The notes beneath the pieces were generated by a model, which was not told where the DNA came from, ran no database searches, and saw nothing but the letters and a program-made list of their open reading frames with translations. A program made the translations under genes and the position numbers. From NCBI RefSeq assembly GCF_018691265.1, contig NW_024881303.1:10099777-10163776 (forward strand): a stretch of 64,000 nt of DNA. The letters run 5' to 3'. Within the stretch, counting starts at the first letter, position 1. Each line of letters begins with the position of its first letter. The stretch is from Tyto alba. Taxonomy: Eukaryota; Chordata; Aves; Strigiformes; Tytonidae. Positions 23,340-33,990 of this stretch are shown in pieces.

Positions 23340-23780
23340 CGATCAACTGTGGTCCCGGTGGAGGGGTGGGTCGCAGGGCTGCTTTTTCCAACCCCCATCT
23401 CCAAAGCCTTTCCTCCAGCAGCCGATCCGGCTCGCGCATCCACAGGGATGCAGCGAAGGCCGCGGGGCGGCAGGCGGAGAGGAGAGGTGGGGGGAAGATG
23501 ATGGGCTCACGCCCAGGTGGGAAAACACCACTAGCAAGAACAGAGCATCTCCTCCCACCCACGGCTGCCCCAGCCCTTCCCCGGTGAGGGACACAGCCCT
23601 CAGGGTGTCCCCTGCAGAGCTACGAGCTGGAGGAGACGCTCTGCTCCTCTTCCCTGCAGGGGTTTTCTCGTGGCTAAAGCTCTCCCGTGTGCCAAAACCC
23701 CACACTCGCCTGAAAGCCCAACCTGCCGTGTGCCTCATCCCACGGTCCCCCCGCCGCCGTGCCTCTCTCCAGCCCTCCTC
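23340..23780. promoter_or_regulatory. GC-rich patch with moderate CpG density
   Basis: CpG words such as CCGATCCGGCTCGCGCATCC (23421) and AGGCCGCGGGGCGGCAGG (23457) occur with a GC-rich background. Open frames of 207 codons on plus and 271 on minus overlap here and are both low-complexity, which is typical of chance frames in GC-rich DNA. It lies directly before the AT-rich block at 23875. Confidence 0.4.
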
Positions 23781-23874
23781 CCCCTCTGAGGGGCCCGGTG
23801 CAGTGGCTGTGCATGGTAATGCCTTAAGAAAGACGCTGGCTTCCTCCCATTGAGACTTCCCGGCTGTTGGCACA

Positions 23875-24130
23875 CCACCGCAGCACTGTATTGATTTGCT
23901 TAAAGGCAATGGTCCCTCATAATTTATTGAAAACCAGCCGGGTGGTTTTTGCTGACTCCCACGCCTTATGTGGCTCGCATTAATAGTGATCGGGTGCCAG
24001 CAAGAAGTCACTTTTGAGAATATAATCCCTCTCACAGAGCATCTTCCAAGAAAAAAGTAATACGCAGGAAGAATGCACCTCGAGACATCAAGCGTTTTAG
24101 CGTTGGTTTGTTTGCTTTTTCCCAACAGCC
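23875..24130. promoter_or_regulatory. Candidate conserved non-coding element
   Basis: About 250 bases with balanced composition, no repeat similarity and words typical of deeply conserved elements: CTGTATTGATTTGCTTAAAG, CTCATAATTTATTGAAAACC, GCATTAATAGTGATCGGG and GAATATAATCCC. ATAATCCC contains the TAATCC core bound by OTX, CRX and PITX-type homeodomains. Of the blocks listed this looks most like a conserved element, but conservation cannot be tested here. Confidence 0.4.
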
Positions 24131-24159
24131 TGCCTTTAAGGTACATCGTTTCTGGCATC

Positions 24160-24560
24160 AGGTTTCCTCACGTAGAGACCATTTAAGTACTTAAGGTGCT
24201 CTCTATGTACTCAGCCAAATGTTTTGCCAAGAAACCTAGAATTTCTTTGCTTTAAAGGCATAAAGTCTTCCATCTGAGTCTTAATTATAGGGTTGAATAC
24301 ACAATGAAACTGCAGCTAAGCCCCTACATGTATGGAATGTAACACCACTTCGCTGAGCCTCACCTGAAAGACAACTTGTAAAAAAGCCACAGATGAGTAA
24401 TAAACTGGAAGGACACTAATGAGAAAAGAGAAAAGATTTTTTTTCAAAAAAAAAAAAATCCCTCCAGTAAATAATTAGCTATTTTCTGATTATGCTTCTC
24501 CTGATAAAAGACAAAGACCTCTGTCAGGAAGTGACTCCATCTGAGAACCTACTTCCAGAA
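24160..24560. promoter_or_regulatory. AT-rich block with imperfect hairpin
   Basis: Begins with an imperfect inverted repeat (24170-24208) centred on the palindrome TTAAGTACTTAA (24183-24194). It continues with GCTTTAAAGGC, TCTTAATTATAGGG and ACCTGAAAGACAACTTG, then a T8-C-A13 run and TAAATAATTAGC. No repeat family is recognised. Confidence 0.33.
24437..24458. repeat. T8-C-A13 inverted homopolymer
   Basis: Eight T, one C and thirteen A residues in direct succession. The two runs are complementary and could snap back. It lies inside an AT-rich block. Confidence 0.9.
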
Positions 24561-25479
24561 AATGTGGTTTTAGTGGTCTAGACCATCTGTTCATGGCCAG
24601 GGGAAGGGTGGGTCTGAACCTGTCTGCATTCAAACTGCTCCCTCGTGGGTGCTGAAGCTCTCTTGAATCGTGCTCCTGGGCAAGGTGTCCCAGGGGAGGC
24701 GGCAGGAGCGATGGAGTCCTAAACCTCCCCTGGGAGAAGGAAGCTCAAAAGCCATCGCTGCTGGGACATGTCCTTGGTGCTATCAAAGATCTGCAGCTCT
24801 GGAGTCAACAGGAAATTTGCCCGGGGTTTCCGTGGGCTTGAGGTCAAGGCTTGTTTTGCGCCTGGGCAGGGGTGGAGGTGGCCCTAGGCATGTGGCAAAC
24901 CCAGATGCTCCTTCGGGGCTGCCCTGGGGCTCCCCAGAGCACAGCAGAGCTGTGGGCAGGGGCCTCATGGACATGCTTGGGCCAGCCCAGACCCCAGTGG
25001 CACCATGCCCACCCGGCTCTGGCTCCCCACAGCACCATTTCTGCTGGCGGGGCTGTGCCATGGGGTATTTTTGGCGTGATAAAACAGTGTGAATAAAAGG
25101 GACTGTCCAGCTCCGGGGAAGAGGAAGGGGTGTATGGTCTCTCCTTCTTGGGCAGGAGAAGGGACAGGCTGAGCTGGGACAGTGCATGGGGCGGCAAGCC
25201 CTGGAAAGGCCGGTTTGCTCCCTTTGCCTTTCCCCTCCTCAAGGGTGAGGTGTGCCACGAGGTGCAAAGAGCTGAACAGCGGAGCGATACTCCCCAGACA
25301 AATCCCTGGCATGGTCGGGCCGTCTGCTCGGGGACAGAGGCAGGAGGGTAACAAACAAGAGATCAAGCTAGTGCTGCCATTACTTCGAAAGAAGCCTGCA
25401 CTGCATTTCTTCGCAGGGGAAGAAGCCTCATCAAAGCATACCTGAAAGAGGGAAGCATGCTTCACCCAGAGCACATAAT

Positions 25480-25690
25480 CTTCATTTTTAACCTGTAATT
25501 TATTTTTTTTTTCCATTGAAAGATCAAATTAGCTGCTTTAGCTCCATCCCTAATTAAATGTTTTCCTTTTTTCCTTTTTCCAAGTGGCAAATTCCTGCAA
25601 ATTCAAACAAGTTATATCACCTGGCAGAATTAAATTTTAGTCAGGACATGCCTGTCATTCCAAACAAATTAGATATCTGAAGGGGTGGGT
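25480..25690. promoter_or_regulatory. Candidate conserved non-coding element
   Basis: Contains AGATCAAATTAGCTGCTTTA (25521-25540), CCTAATTAAATG (25549-25560), GGCAAATTCCTGCAAATTCA with two CAAATTC words, and GGCAGAATTAAATTTTAG. TAATTAAA is a homeodomain core. The AATTAGCTGCTT word is shared with 11406-11417. No repeat similarity was noticed. Confidence 0.38.
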
Positions 25691-26030
25691 TTAGCTGCAT
25701 TTCTGTGCACTAACCAAACCAAGCGGTTATGACCCACATGGGGCCAAAAACGATGTTCTTCAGGCGACAGCAACCCCTATGCATACCAGCACCTCGCTGA
25801 ATCAAAGAGTAAACACCCATTGTACCTGGGCATAGGCCGCTGTGGGTCTCTGAACCGATGTTTAATGACCTTGTCAGGGAATGTGTGTGCTGTACTCTTA
25901 CATTTTTAAGAAAGTATAATGGTGCTTTTGTCTTCTGTTTTTTCCTGTGTGGCAAGTTGCAGCTAGTCTTCAAACTTAGCTTAGAAACTTCACTTATTAC
26001 TTCTGGACAGTTCTCTTGCCAGTTCCATGC

Positions 26031-26047
26031 TTTTTTTTTTTTTTTTT
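26031..26047. repeat. Poly-T tract
   Basis: Seventeen T residues followed by a pyrimidine-rich stretch CCCTTCCCTCTTCAG that happens to look like a splice acceptor. No open exon with family similarity follows. Confidence 0.9.
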
Positions 26048-26569
26048 CCCTTCCCTCTTCAGCTGGGTGTCTCAGCAGATATCGAACTTTCTTTTTTAGT
26101 GCTGTAATTGATAGTTTGCAAACCAGTTGTGTGTCTGTGCATGTGTGTATCTGCAGACTCACAGTCTCCAGTTCATTGAACAGCCATACAGCAAGAGCAT
26201 AACTTCTGCTCAAAGACCTAAAATAAACGCTAAATTGTTCAAAGGGCCCTGGTATTTAGTGTCTCCTTATTCAGGAGGGAAGTTCACTAGGTGGCTGCCT
26301 TTTGGCACGTGCCAAAGTCCCTCTAAATTAAAGACTCCACAAGCTTTTATAGACACTGAGAACAGTGAAAATGCAGGATTCACAATCAAAATGAAACTTT
26401 CCTCCTCACCTGGAGGCTTTCAGGAGAACTTAGAGTTCTTTTTGCCCATGTTTGTCTTGGTGGGGCATGGGTGTTCAAAGCACACGCAGATCTCATCAGC
26501 CTGACCTAAATTCACAGCTACAGAACTGGAAAGCTGCTGTTTCTAGCATCTGAACCTGCAATTCAGCTA

Positions 26570-26960
26570 CAGAAAGGGACACTTCATTACAGATAAGATA
26601 ACAAATTGTGCGCATACACTTGGAAAGCTGATAAAGAGTCTTGATATAAATTTCTTGGGGCCTGTCATTGGGATTACGAGGTTCAGTAGGATGTTTGGGA
26701 TTAGGAGGTAATAGGAATTATTCATCTGGAGCAATTAGAAAGAGGTTGGGGCTTTTGATGACATTTTCAGTGCAGCTGTGGATTTTTCACAATTTCTTAC
26801 ATTCTTCTTTTTGACCAACTTTAATTACTGGTGAACAGCGTTCATGGTGAAAGATCAGTATTCATTGCACAGCATTTTAGACATTTGCAACACTGCTGTA
26901 TGATCAGACCTCCCTTCACAGTCATGTAACAAGTTCTAGAGAAGGATGGATGTAATTGAT
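26570..26960. promoter_or_regulatory. Candidate regulatory block with GATA-like sites
   Basis: AGATAAGATAA at 26591-26601 contains two overlapping GATA-type cores, and CTGATAAAGA follows near 26628. GGGATTACGAGG and GGGATTAGGAGG nearby repeat the GGGATTA core recognised by OTX/PITX-type proteins. Repeat-free, AT-leaning sequence. Regulatory function is inferred from motif clustering only. Confidence 0.33.
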
Positions 26961-28299
26961 TTTGGGCATGTATTTTAGCATGAGATAAATCCTGCTTGAA
27001 ACTATTGACGCTAAAGAGACAGCAACAGGCTAGATGGTAACCAGCTAGATGAAGGTACTTGGAGCTCTGGAGATGAATTTCACCCTAAGTACCATTTAAG
27101 TGTTGAACAGGTCTACCAGCCAACTGCTTTTGCTGCAAAATTTGTAGGAAAATTAGTCAGGGAGCTGGAGGAATCTGGCTCTAGGCAAGGAACATTATCA
27201 TTTCCTGGCAGAAAGAAAAGGCACTGGGAAGTGAACAATTACAAAAGTGTACGAATATTAAAATCCTAATGGCTCCTGAGGTGCCTGTTAACTCTGTTAA
27301 TACTTAGATGGAATGGAAGACACACAATGTATCTTCCAAAAGAAGATGAGTATGAGGAGTAAGGGACTCTTTGATAAACTGGTTTTGTCCAGCATCCTGC
27401 TGAAGGGCAGCTGAAGTGAGAGACCCAGAGTTCTTAGCCTCATCCATGGAGAATTGCTCTTCCAAAACCACCTGAGAGCATCCTAAAGCATGCTGAAGTG
27501 AGGGGGAACCCTGGGAAATCTCCTCAAATGTTAAGAGATTTGGTGCAATGAAGTCTCAAAGAGTCACGCTCAGCCTATTTGCCAGGAGACAGACCCACTT
27601 GCTTTTGCTCCCACTGCCTGAAGGACAGCTGTGCAGGAGGCAGGGAGGCACCAGAAAGGTGTGCTGAAGGACCCCTTTCTCTTCTCATCGCTTCACTGCA
27701 TGCCACAAACATGGCTATGAAACAACAACCGGCTCTGCAGGGTGGACACTGGAAGGAGATGAGATGAAGGATGGAAAGACACAAATGGGAGGGTGGGAAC
27801 AAGGCCCTGGGAGGGTGATTTACCCTACAACATGCTGGGAAGGCAACTGAATTTCATCACCCATGCCAGCTGAGCGATTCGCTCCCAAAGACCCTACTCT
27901 TCACTCTGGATCAGGAATTGCTGGCCCCATACACTGCATCTCCATGCTGCCCCATACTGCAAGCCTCCCAAGCCCCTGCCCAGGGGCACCATGCCATGCT
28001 CCAGGGATGGACACACAGCTGAACCCTGAAATAGCCAGGAGATGTTACTGGCGGGTGGCTCAGCAGCCTCTGCACCCAGCTCCATGCCTGTTGGTCCCAC
28101 CCCACCACTTCCCACGTGCTCACACGCCAACTCCCAGGGGCCACGGAATGCCACACCACGCAGACTGCATATGTGTGTAAGCACACGCTTTCATACATAC
28201 CTACAGAGTTTTATAAGTTTATGAATGCAGAAAGCTCCTAAGTCTTTCCGTAGCGTTATAAGAGACCATTACATATAATGTGAGAGCATTAAGGCCATC
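26961..28299. other. Non-coding region, no gene seen
   Basis: I see no repeat family, exon or RNA gene here. Frames are short (about 60-105 codons). The part 27560-28140 is GC-richer and accounts for most of the open frames. Confidence 0.55.
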
Positions 28300-28445
28300 A
28301 TCTTGGGCCCTGCATAAGTGCCCAACATGAAGATAACACTTCCTATCCCAAAGCACTTACAATCGAAACATAAGAGCGGGAGCAACAGGTGGACACAGAC
28401 AGCCAGGCTGGAGGGAAGCACACAGCAAAAAAGGAAACCAAGAAA
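28300..28445. mobile_element. Ancient L3/MIR-type repeat, copy 1
   Basis: GGGCCCTGCATAAGTGCCCA, then CCTATCCCAAAGCACTTACA (28342), ATCGAAACATAAGAGCGGGA, CAACAGGTGGACACAGACAG (28383) and AAAAAAGGAAACCA correspond block by block to an old amniote repeat. Its common form runs GGCCCCATTGTGCTAGGCGC, CTGCCCCAAAGAGCTTACAA, TCTAAACATAAGACAAGAGA, CAACAGGTGGATACAGACAG. A 153-codon open frame starts within it; the frame is not evidence of a gene. The same repeat type recurs about 600 bp downstream. Confidence 0.78.
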
Positions 28446-29049
28446 TGCATGCAGTGCTGATGAAGCTGCAAGTCCCTTTTATTGGGATTTTCTTGTGAAG
28501 TATTACATCAAAAAATTAACATGCTCCATTCTGGGTCGTACAGATAGTGCTGGAGACAAAAATGGATCAGCCATAACCATACATTCTAGTATGGGCAAAC
28601 ACTGGCAACTCATAAGGGCTTGTGTCCTCTACAGAAGATCCAAAATTAGATATTTTTGTTTAAATGACACTTCTGCCCTTACAGCTTTTCTCACCAGCTG
28701 TCCTATGGAGGACTATGTTCTATATCTGTTTGTTTACCTACTCTGCTGTAGGAACCGTTCCTATGACAGCTCCTATTAGAGAGAACACCTGCAAGTTTGA
28801 AACCCCGTGATCCTCAGTTCAGAAATTAATTGTTCATCTCAGGGGGCTGAAGCCCAAATCATTGAAAAAAGAGGACAAGCAAGAGTTTCCAAAGAGCAGT
28901 TCGAACTGCATATAGGGAGTTGCATCTAGAAGATGGTAGCTTCAGATAACAATTTCCAGAATTCCCCTCCGCCAACATGTTATGTGATAGATTTGCAGTT
29001 AAAGTCTGTAGTTGCCTGCTTTTGTTAACTACCTGTCTGATGTCAAGTG

Positions 29050-29123
29050 CCCAGGACCCCTGGGCTTGCTGTAGCAGGCACTATGCAAACTTATAGAAAG
29101 GACATAGCTCAGAGTTTACAGTA
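29050..29123. mobile_element. Ancient L3/MIR-type repeat, copy 2
   Basis: CCCAGGACCCCTGGGCTTGC, GTAGCAGGCACTATGCAAAC (29072), AGAAAGGACATAGCTCAGAG and TTTACAGTAA match the lead-in of the same repeat type seen at 28300: a GACCCCATTGTGCTAGGCAC segment, TGTACAAACACA, then CTGAAGAGTTTACAATC. Only this short part survives. It has the same orientation as the copy at 28.3 kb. Confidence 0.62.
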
Positions 29124-29162
29124 ACATCACAGAATGGGCTTTTTATTCTATTCTGTTCATTA

Positions 29163-29178
29163 TTTTTTTTTTTTTTTT
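29163..29178. repeat. Poly-T tract
   Basis: Sixteen T residues flanked by the similar words TATTCTGTTCAT and TATTCTGCTCAT, which look like a short imperfect direct repeat around the tract. Confidence 0.88.
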
Positions 29179-29179
29179 A

Positions 29180-32100
29180 TTCTGCTCATGAATAAGATCT
29201 AGGAAAAGGTTACTTGCAGCTTCACAGAGCTCAGAATCAAAGGGCAGGGCCAAATCCAGAAAAACATATCTCCCACTCAGACACTCTTTCTGCATTGTTG
29301 AAATGAAAATTAGGTCCAACATAATGTTCAAATTCCGGCAGAGTTAGATGCCAAACATCCAACAGCAGACATTGTAAAACCAATCAGAAATTGCTGCACC
29401 AGAAAATACTCCAGCAGTGGCATCTAACATTGGTGTAATCTTCTTCAGCCAACAGACAAATAATGCCCATTGACTGCACCAAGGAAGCCAACCTGGACTA
29501 CAGCATCTAGACTGGAAACATGCTGTTTAGCCCTTCTCTATCTGGCAGAAGACTGTTCTTGGGCGGTGCTTGATAGAAGATTGGGCTTAGTGTCTAGAAA
29601 GGTTGTTCCCGTCACTTTCCTAAGAGACATTCCCATAATTTCCTAGAGTACAAAACCAGAAAATTACTTTTTTAACAGGTTATTTTGCCTTATCTGTGGG
29701 TCTTTCCACACAGCAGGATGAAGCGTGACTGCTGCATGTTAGATGCTAGTGCATTTTTAGCAAGGATGCCACGATGTGAGCTTTATCAAGCACAAGCAAC
29801 AGGAGAAAAAACCTGCTGAGGACCTCAGTAAGTCAGGTAAAAGCAGGGCCATGGTGCTTTCACTGCCCTGTTCCTCCTGCTAGTTAGATGAAGACAGACT
29901 GGGCATATTACAGTGACCACCTTGCTTTGCAGCCTCACCCAGGCTTTCATCTCTTGGCTAATAACTCCTCCTTACTTTCTTTGCTTTCTGTGCTCCTTGA
30001 TTTGAAGGATCTCCTCCCCTGCCGTGTTGGTCACTCTCCATGGCTGGTGAGTCCCACAGTGGGAGTAAGTGGCAAATTAAAATACCACTTGTTTAAAATT
30101 CTGATTTCTGCCCTTTGGCTCTACCCTAGTAGGATTCATGACACGGGCCCTCAGGTTTGTGTCTGCAGCTGAGCAGCCATGCCGAGGGCTGACCTTATGC
30201 ACTTCATGCTGGTGGGCGATAGCAGGCTGAAGAGCAAATGAAACATCTGCAAATGATACTTCTGCAAACAAACTCTTCTGTCTTAGAAGCACGATTCTAG
30301 GCACATTAGTTAACATTTGGCTCTTTAAGTGACACAGCCAAGTCTCAGAAGCGTGAAACACCTTGACAGGAGCTTGTCCCAGAGGACAGACTTCAAGATT
30401 GACCTGAGAGATCCCTTCAACTCTACTCCCCCCTACAAAAGCCAACTTGGGAAAATGAGACTCACGTATCAGAGTCAGAACCACATATCTGGATGCATAT
30501 GGTGGCCCAGCGAGCTGCTAAAGCAAACACTGGCAGCACTACCCCTTGCCTCACCCTGTAACACAATACAGAGCGGCTCTTAGGACTGATGCTTTGCAGT
30601 GCCGTCACCCGAGGAACCACTGGACTCTGCTGGTAAACTAATCCTCGAGGTGAGGCCGGGGGGCAAAGGGGAGAGGGGCACGCTGAGAAGTATAATCCCC
30701 ATCTCCTTTAAAAATTAAAAGCTGTGTTCCACTGCTCTGACATCAGGTAGCACTTTGCTCTGTGAAGCACTTACAAAAGCCAGGAAATTTTAGGTGTGCA
30801 AGATGCCCAGCTCTTATCTAGGTGCTACCTGAAGGGGCTTGCCTGGGTCCCTCTGCAGAGGCAGAGAGCAGGCACCATGGAAGACCACACACCCCATGGT
30901 CTCAGGTACCTGGCCTCAAAGGGGTCAAACCCTCTCCCAGAGAGCCCCAGAGATGAAGACACACCCCAAATTGTATCTCCTGACATGGACAGTAAGAGCC
31001 CGCTTTGCTCGGATAGCTCTGTATTTTCAATTTCCAGTATTTTATTGGCACCTACTCCTTGAGAGACACTTCCTCATCAAGTCTGGGACTTCGAAGCCTG
31101 TGCACCAAGCAGCGCTGGAGATCTCACAGCCCAGGGAGGACAACCAGTGCTCAGATGGGACCAGAGTTGTATGTACATCCTGGGTAGCTGCCCCTCTCCA
31201 GCCTTTCACATGCTGCCACCTCACCGGGGTTATATTTAGTGAGGCATCTGCGGTGACAGTCATTTTTCCAGTATTTAGGAAATGCTAGTGCTGTCTTCTG
31301 GTTGGCTGCCAGGTGCTACTGGGAAACATGTGTTGGGATTATTTTTGGCGCTCCCACCACCAGAGTGCCCATCAATCACGCCTGTGGGGCTGTTTCGAGT
31401 CTGTCTGGACCACGGCATCCTCACAAAGTCCTCCTGCCTTCCCAGGGCGGGGGTACCGTGAGCATGAGGAGGCTCAATGGAGGCATGCAGATAATTTTTT
31501 TAAGAAATTCCTGTCACGCCAGGCTCAGATGAGCCCACCCAAGCCTGCTGCAAAGCCTGGGGAAAGGGATGACGTTTGAAAGGAGTGGGCCCAGGCTGGT
31601 GGCACGCTCTGACTTGATGATGAAGGCTTCCTCCAAAATGGATCACAGGAGGAGAAGCTGACAGAAATGTTCTACCCTGACTTGCTGGCTCACAGCAGGG
31701 GTTTCAGTAATCGGGGTGTTGCTTCACTTGATATTAGCTTCTCCCAAGAAGCAGCTCTGAGTTTGCTTTCTGCAGGGGACTTCTTGATATTTAGAAAGCA
31801 AAATCTACTAAGTAATTGCTCGTAACTAGGCAAGGCATAGGAGTCCAGCAGAGAGCAGTGGGTTTTATAAGTGTTGTCATTACCGAATTGATTTGCTCTG
31901 TTAAACCCTTTATTTTCTTTTAAATGGAATTTTTTTTCAATGCAGTTTGGTCACAGCAGCATCAAAGAAGCATGGCTCAAACAAACATTTCTGCCAAGTC
32001 TTGATGCACTTTCTCCCGGATTGCGACAGCCTTTCTCCGGTGACATTTGCAGGATCCACATCCCCCTCCACACCTCAGTTCCCACCACTTCCCGCTGGGC

Positions 32101-32602
32101 CTCTCCCTTCGGGCTCTTGGTGCTCCCAGATTTTCCTTCTTAGCCTCTCCCCTCCCTCGCAGCTACCCTTCCCTTCCCATTCTTCTCTCCCACGCACCCG
32201 TCCTTACTGTGGGCCGACTGCACGCTGAGGTCAGCCCAAGAATGTCCCTCTGGGAGGGCTTTTGGTGCGCTCAGCCCTGAGCAAGGTCTGGCTTGCTCAT
32301 GGGCTCGGTGCTGGTGGCGAGTCCCTGCAGGTTTGGGCGAGGGGCAGCCCCCGTTCGCCGGGGAAGGGCTGCAGCTCCACGGGCTCGCGCCTTCGAGGCA
32401 AGCCCCCGGCAGAACGGATTGCAGTCACGAAGGCTTGTTTTGGGAAAATCCACGCCCAGGGAAAAGGAGAGGATTTCCCAGCTGGCTGGAAACAGCAAAG
32501 CCCGTTCCCCAGCCTGGCATCCCCTGCAGGGACCACAGCCATGGCTCTGAGCCCTTGCCGCTGAGGTTTCTCTTTCTCTCACCAAGACTTTCTTCCTTCC
32601 CC
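29180..32602. other. Non-coding region before the CR1 copy, no gene seen
   Basis: Unique-looking sequence. Frames of 135-149 codons (30077-30484 minus, 30839-31288 plus) have no family signature. At 32330-32410 there is a short CpG-containing GC-rich patch (TTCGCCGGGGAAGGGCTGCA, GCTCGCGCCTTCGAGG) directly upstream of the CR1 insertion. Confidence 0.55.
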
Positions 32603-32920
32603 AGGGTAGATGGGGCAGGACTCTTTATTAGGGAATGCAGTGGTAGGAAAAGGGGTAATGGGTTTAAACTGAAAAAGAGTAGATTTAGATTAGATATAAG
32701 GAATAAATTCTTCCCTGTGAGGGTGGTGAGGCACTGGAACATTTTGCCCAGAGCAGCTGTGGCTGCCCCCTCCCTGGAAGGGCTCAAGGCCAGGTTGGAC
32801 GGGGCTGGGAGCCCCCTGGTCTAGTGGAAGGTGTCCCTGCCCAGGGCAGGGGATTGGAACTAGATGATAGTTAAGGTCTCTTCCAACTCAAACCATTCTA
32901 TGATTCTATTTTATGATTCC
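32603..32920 (+). mobile_element. CR1 LINE, 5'-truncated 3' end
   Basis: About 320 bp match the 3' terminal part of avian CR1 (chicken repeat 1) elements. Diagnostic stretches in order are GACTCTTTATTAGGGA near the start, AGATTTAGATTAGATATAAG near 32681, GTGAGGGTGGTGAGGCACTGG near 32717, TTGCCCAGAGCAG near 32745, and TTGGAACTAGATGATAG near 32852. It ends in the family's octamer-type tail, ATTCTATGATTCTATTTTATGATTC. Extreme 5' truncation is normal for CR1, and no part of the reverse transcriptase reading frame is recognisable. An open frame crosses the copy, but it belongs to the repeat and its flank and is not a host gene. Close agreement with the remembered consensus suggests a moderately young copy. 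This is the strongest evidence that the host is a bird. No target-site duplication is visible, as expected for CR1. Confidence 0.95.
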
Positions 32921-33824
32921 CTGTTATGTTTCAGTAGTCTTAAAAACACATGTTAATCTCCATGCTTTAGTCTGCTGCTCAGTTATTTTTTTCACTGAAA
33001 TATATACATATATCAGGATGCTGGTAACTGTAAAAAATGTCCTGTAAATAATGTCATCAACAGTTACAAAGTGATGGCTGTGAATTAAAAATGATTTACA
33101 GAGGAAATCTGGACACTGTTTAGAAAAACTGATAAGATACAGAGTTTTGCAATAGGTGTGTGAGACAGAAAAAGACATGAATTTTCCCAAACACATTGCT
33201 GCTGATGGATGGATTTGTCACTCTTTTGTATGTCTTGTTTCAGCTTCTGCTGTATGTGGGCTCAGAAAAGTGTATTTTTATGAAATTGCTTATAGAAGTG
33301 TTTAGGTTTCCCTGATGGTGATGATTTGTTGATCTGCATTATGTATTAGAGCAAAAGCAAGGTACGGGATGGCTGATTTGGTTGTTGGGGGTGGGGAGGT
33401 CCTGTCTGTGCCAAGAAAGACATTAGATGCAAATCCCCTGCAGCTGATGTTTTTATAATTCAAGTGGGTTTGTGGAGGTCCCTTTAGCTATGTATGGTGT
33501 ATGCCATTGTCACGAGCCAAACACACTGTGCTACTCCTGGCAGAAATAGCTGAGCCACACTGTTGCTCTCTTTAAAGCATCCATGCAAGTGTTGGAGCGG
33601 TGTCCACATCACCTTTCCATGCCTAACACTGACTCCCACATCTCCCTTTTACTTTGTTCTTGAGGACAAATGCCACCAGCCACCATGAAATGCTCTTCCT
33701 CTGGCCAGGCAGGCAGAGGGATGGAAAGATCAGTAATTTTCTACCTGTCTGCCACATCAGAGCAGCACGAGCATCCATCCCTCAGCTTGTAGGCCAAAGC
33801 ACTGGTTCAAAGTAGAAGGTACCA

Positions 33825-33990
33825 CCCAATGCAGGAAGGGAAGGCACTTGAGGCCCTCTGGTCCAGCCCCCACAACCGTGTGGGCATCACGCAGCTCTCC
33901 AGTGCCGCCCCTCTGTGCCCCAGCCATGCAGCACAGGATCAGGGCTGTCCTCAACACCCGAAACATGGTTTCAGTGGAAGACCAGAAACC
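33825..33990 (-). mobile_element. Possible decayed CR1 3' fragment
   Basis: Read on the plus strand, GAGGCCCTCTGGTCCAGCCC near 33850 and AGGATCAGGGCTGTCCTC near 33935 resemble the reverse complement of the CR1 region with GGTTGGACTAGATGACCTC and the GGACACAGCCCTGGGCAACC segment upstream of it. The order and spacing are right for a minus-strand copy, but similarity is patchy and there is no octamer tail. It could be unrelated GC-rich sequence. Confidence 0.3.

Noticed and set aside
23343..24158. 271-codon minus-strand frame overlapping a 207-codon plus-strand frame
   Set aside because: Two long frames on opposite strands over the same GC-rich DNA is the expected chance pattern. Neither has a recognisable motif.
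28318..28779. 153-codon open frame on the plus strand
   Set aside because: It begins inside an ancient interspersed repeat and has no motif in the remaining part.
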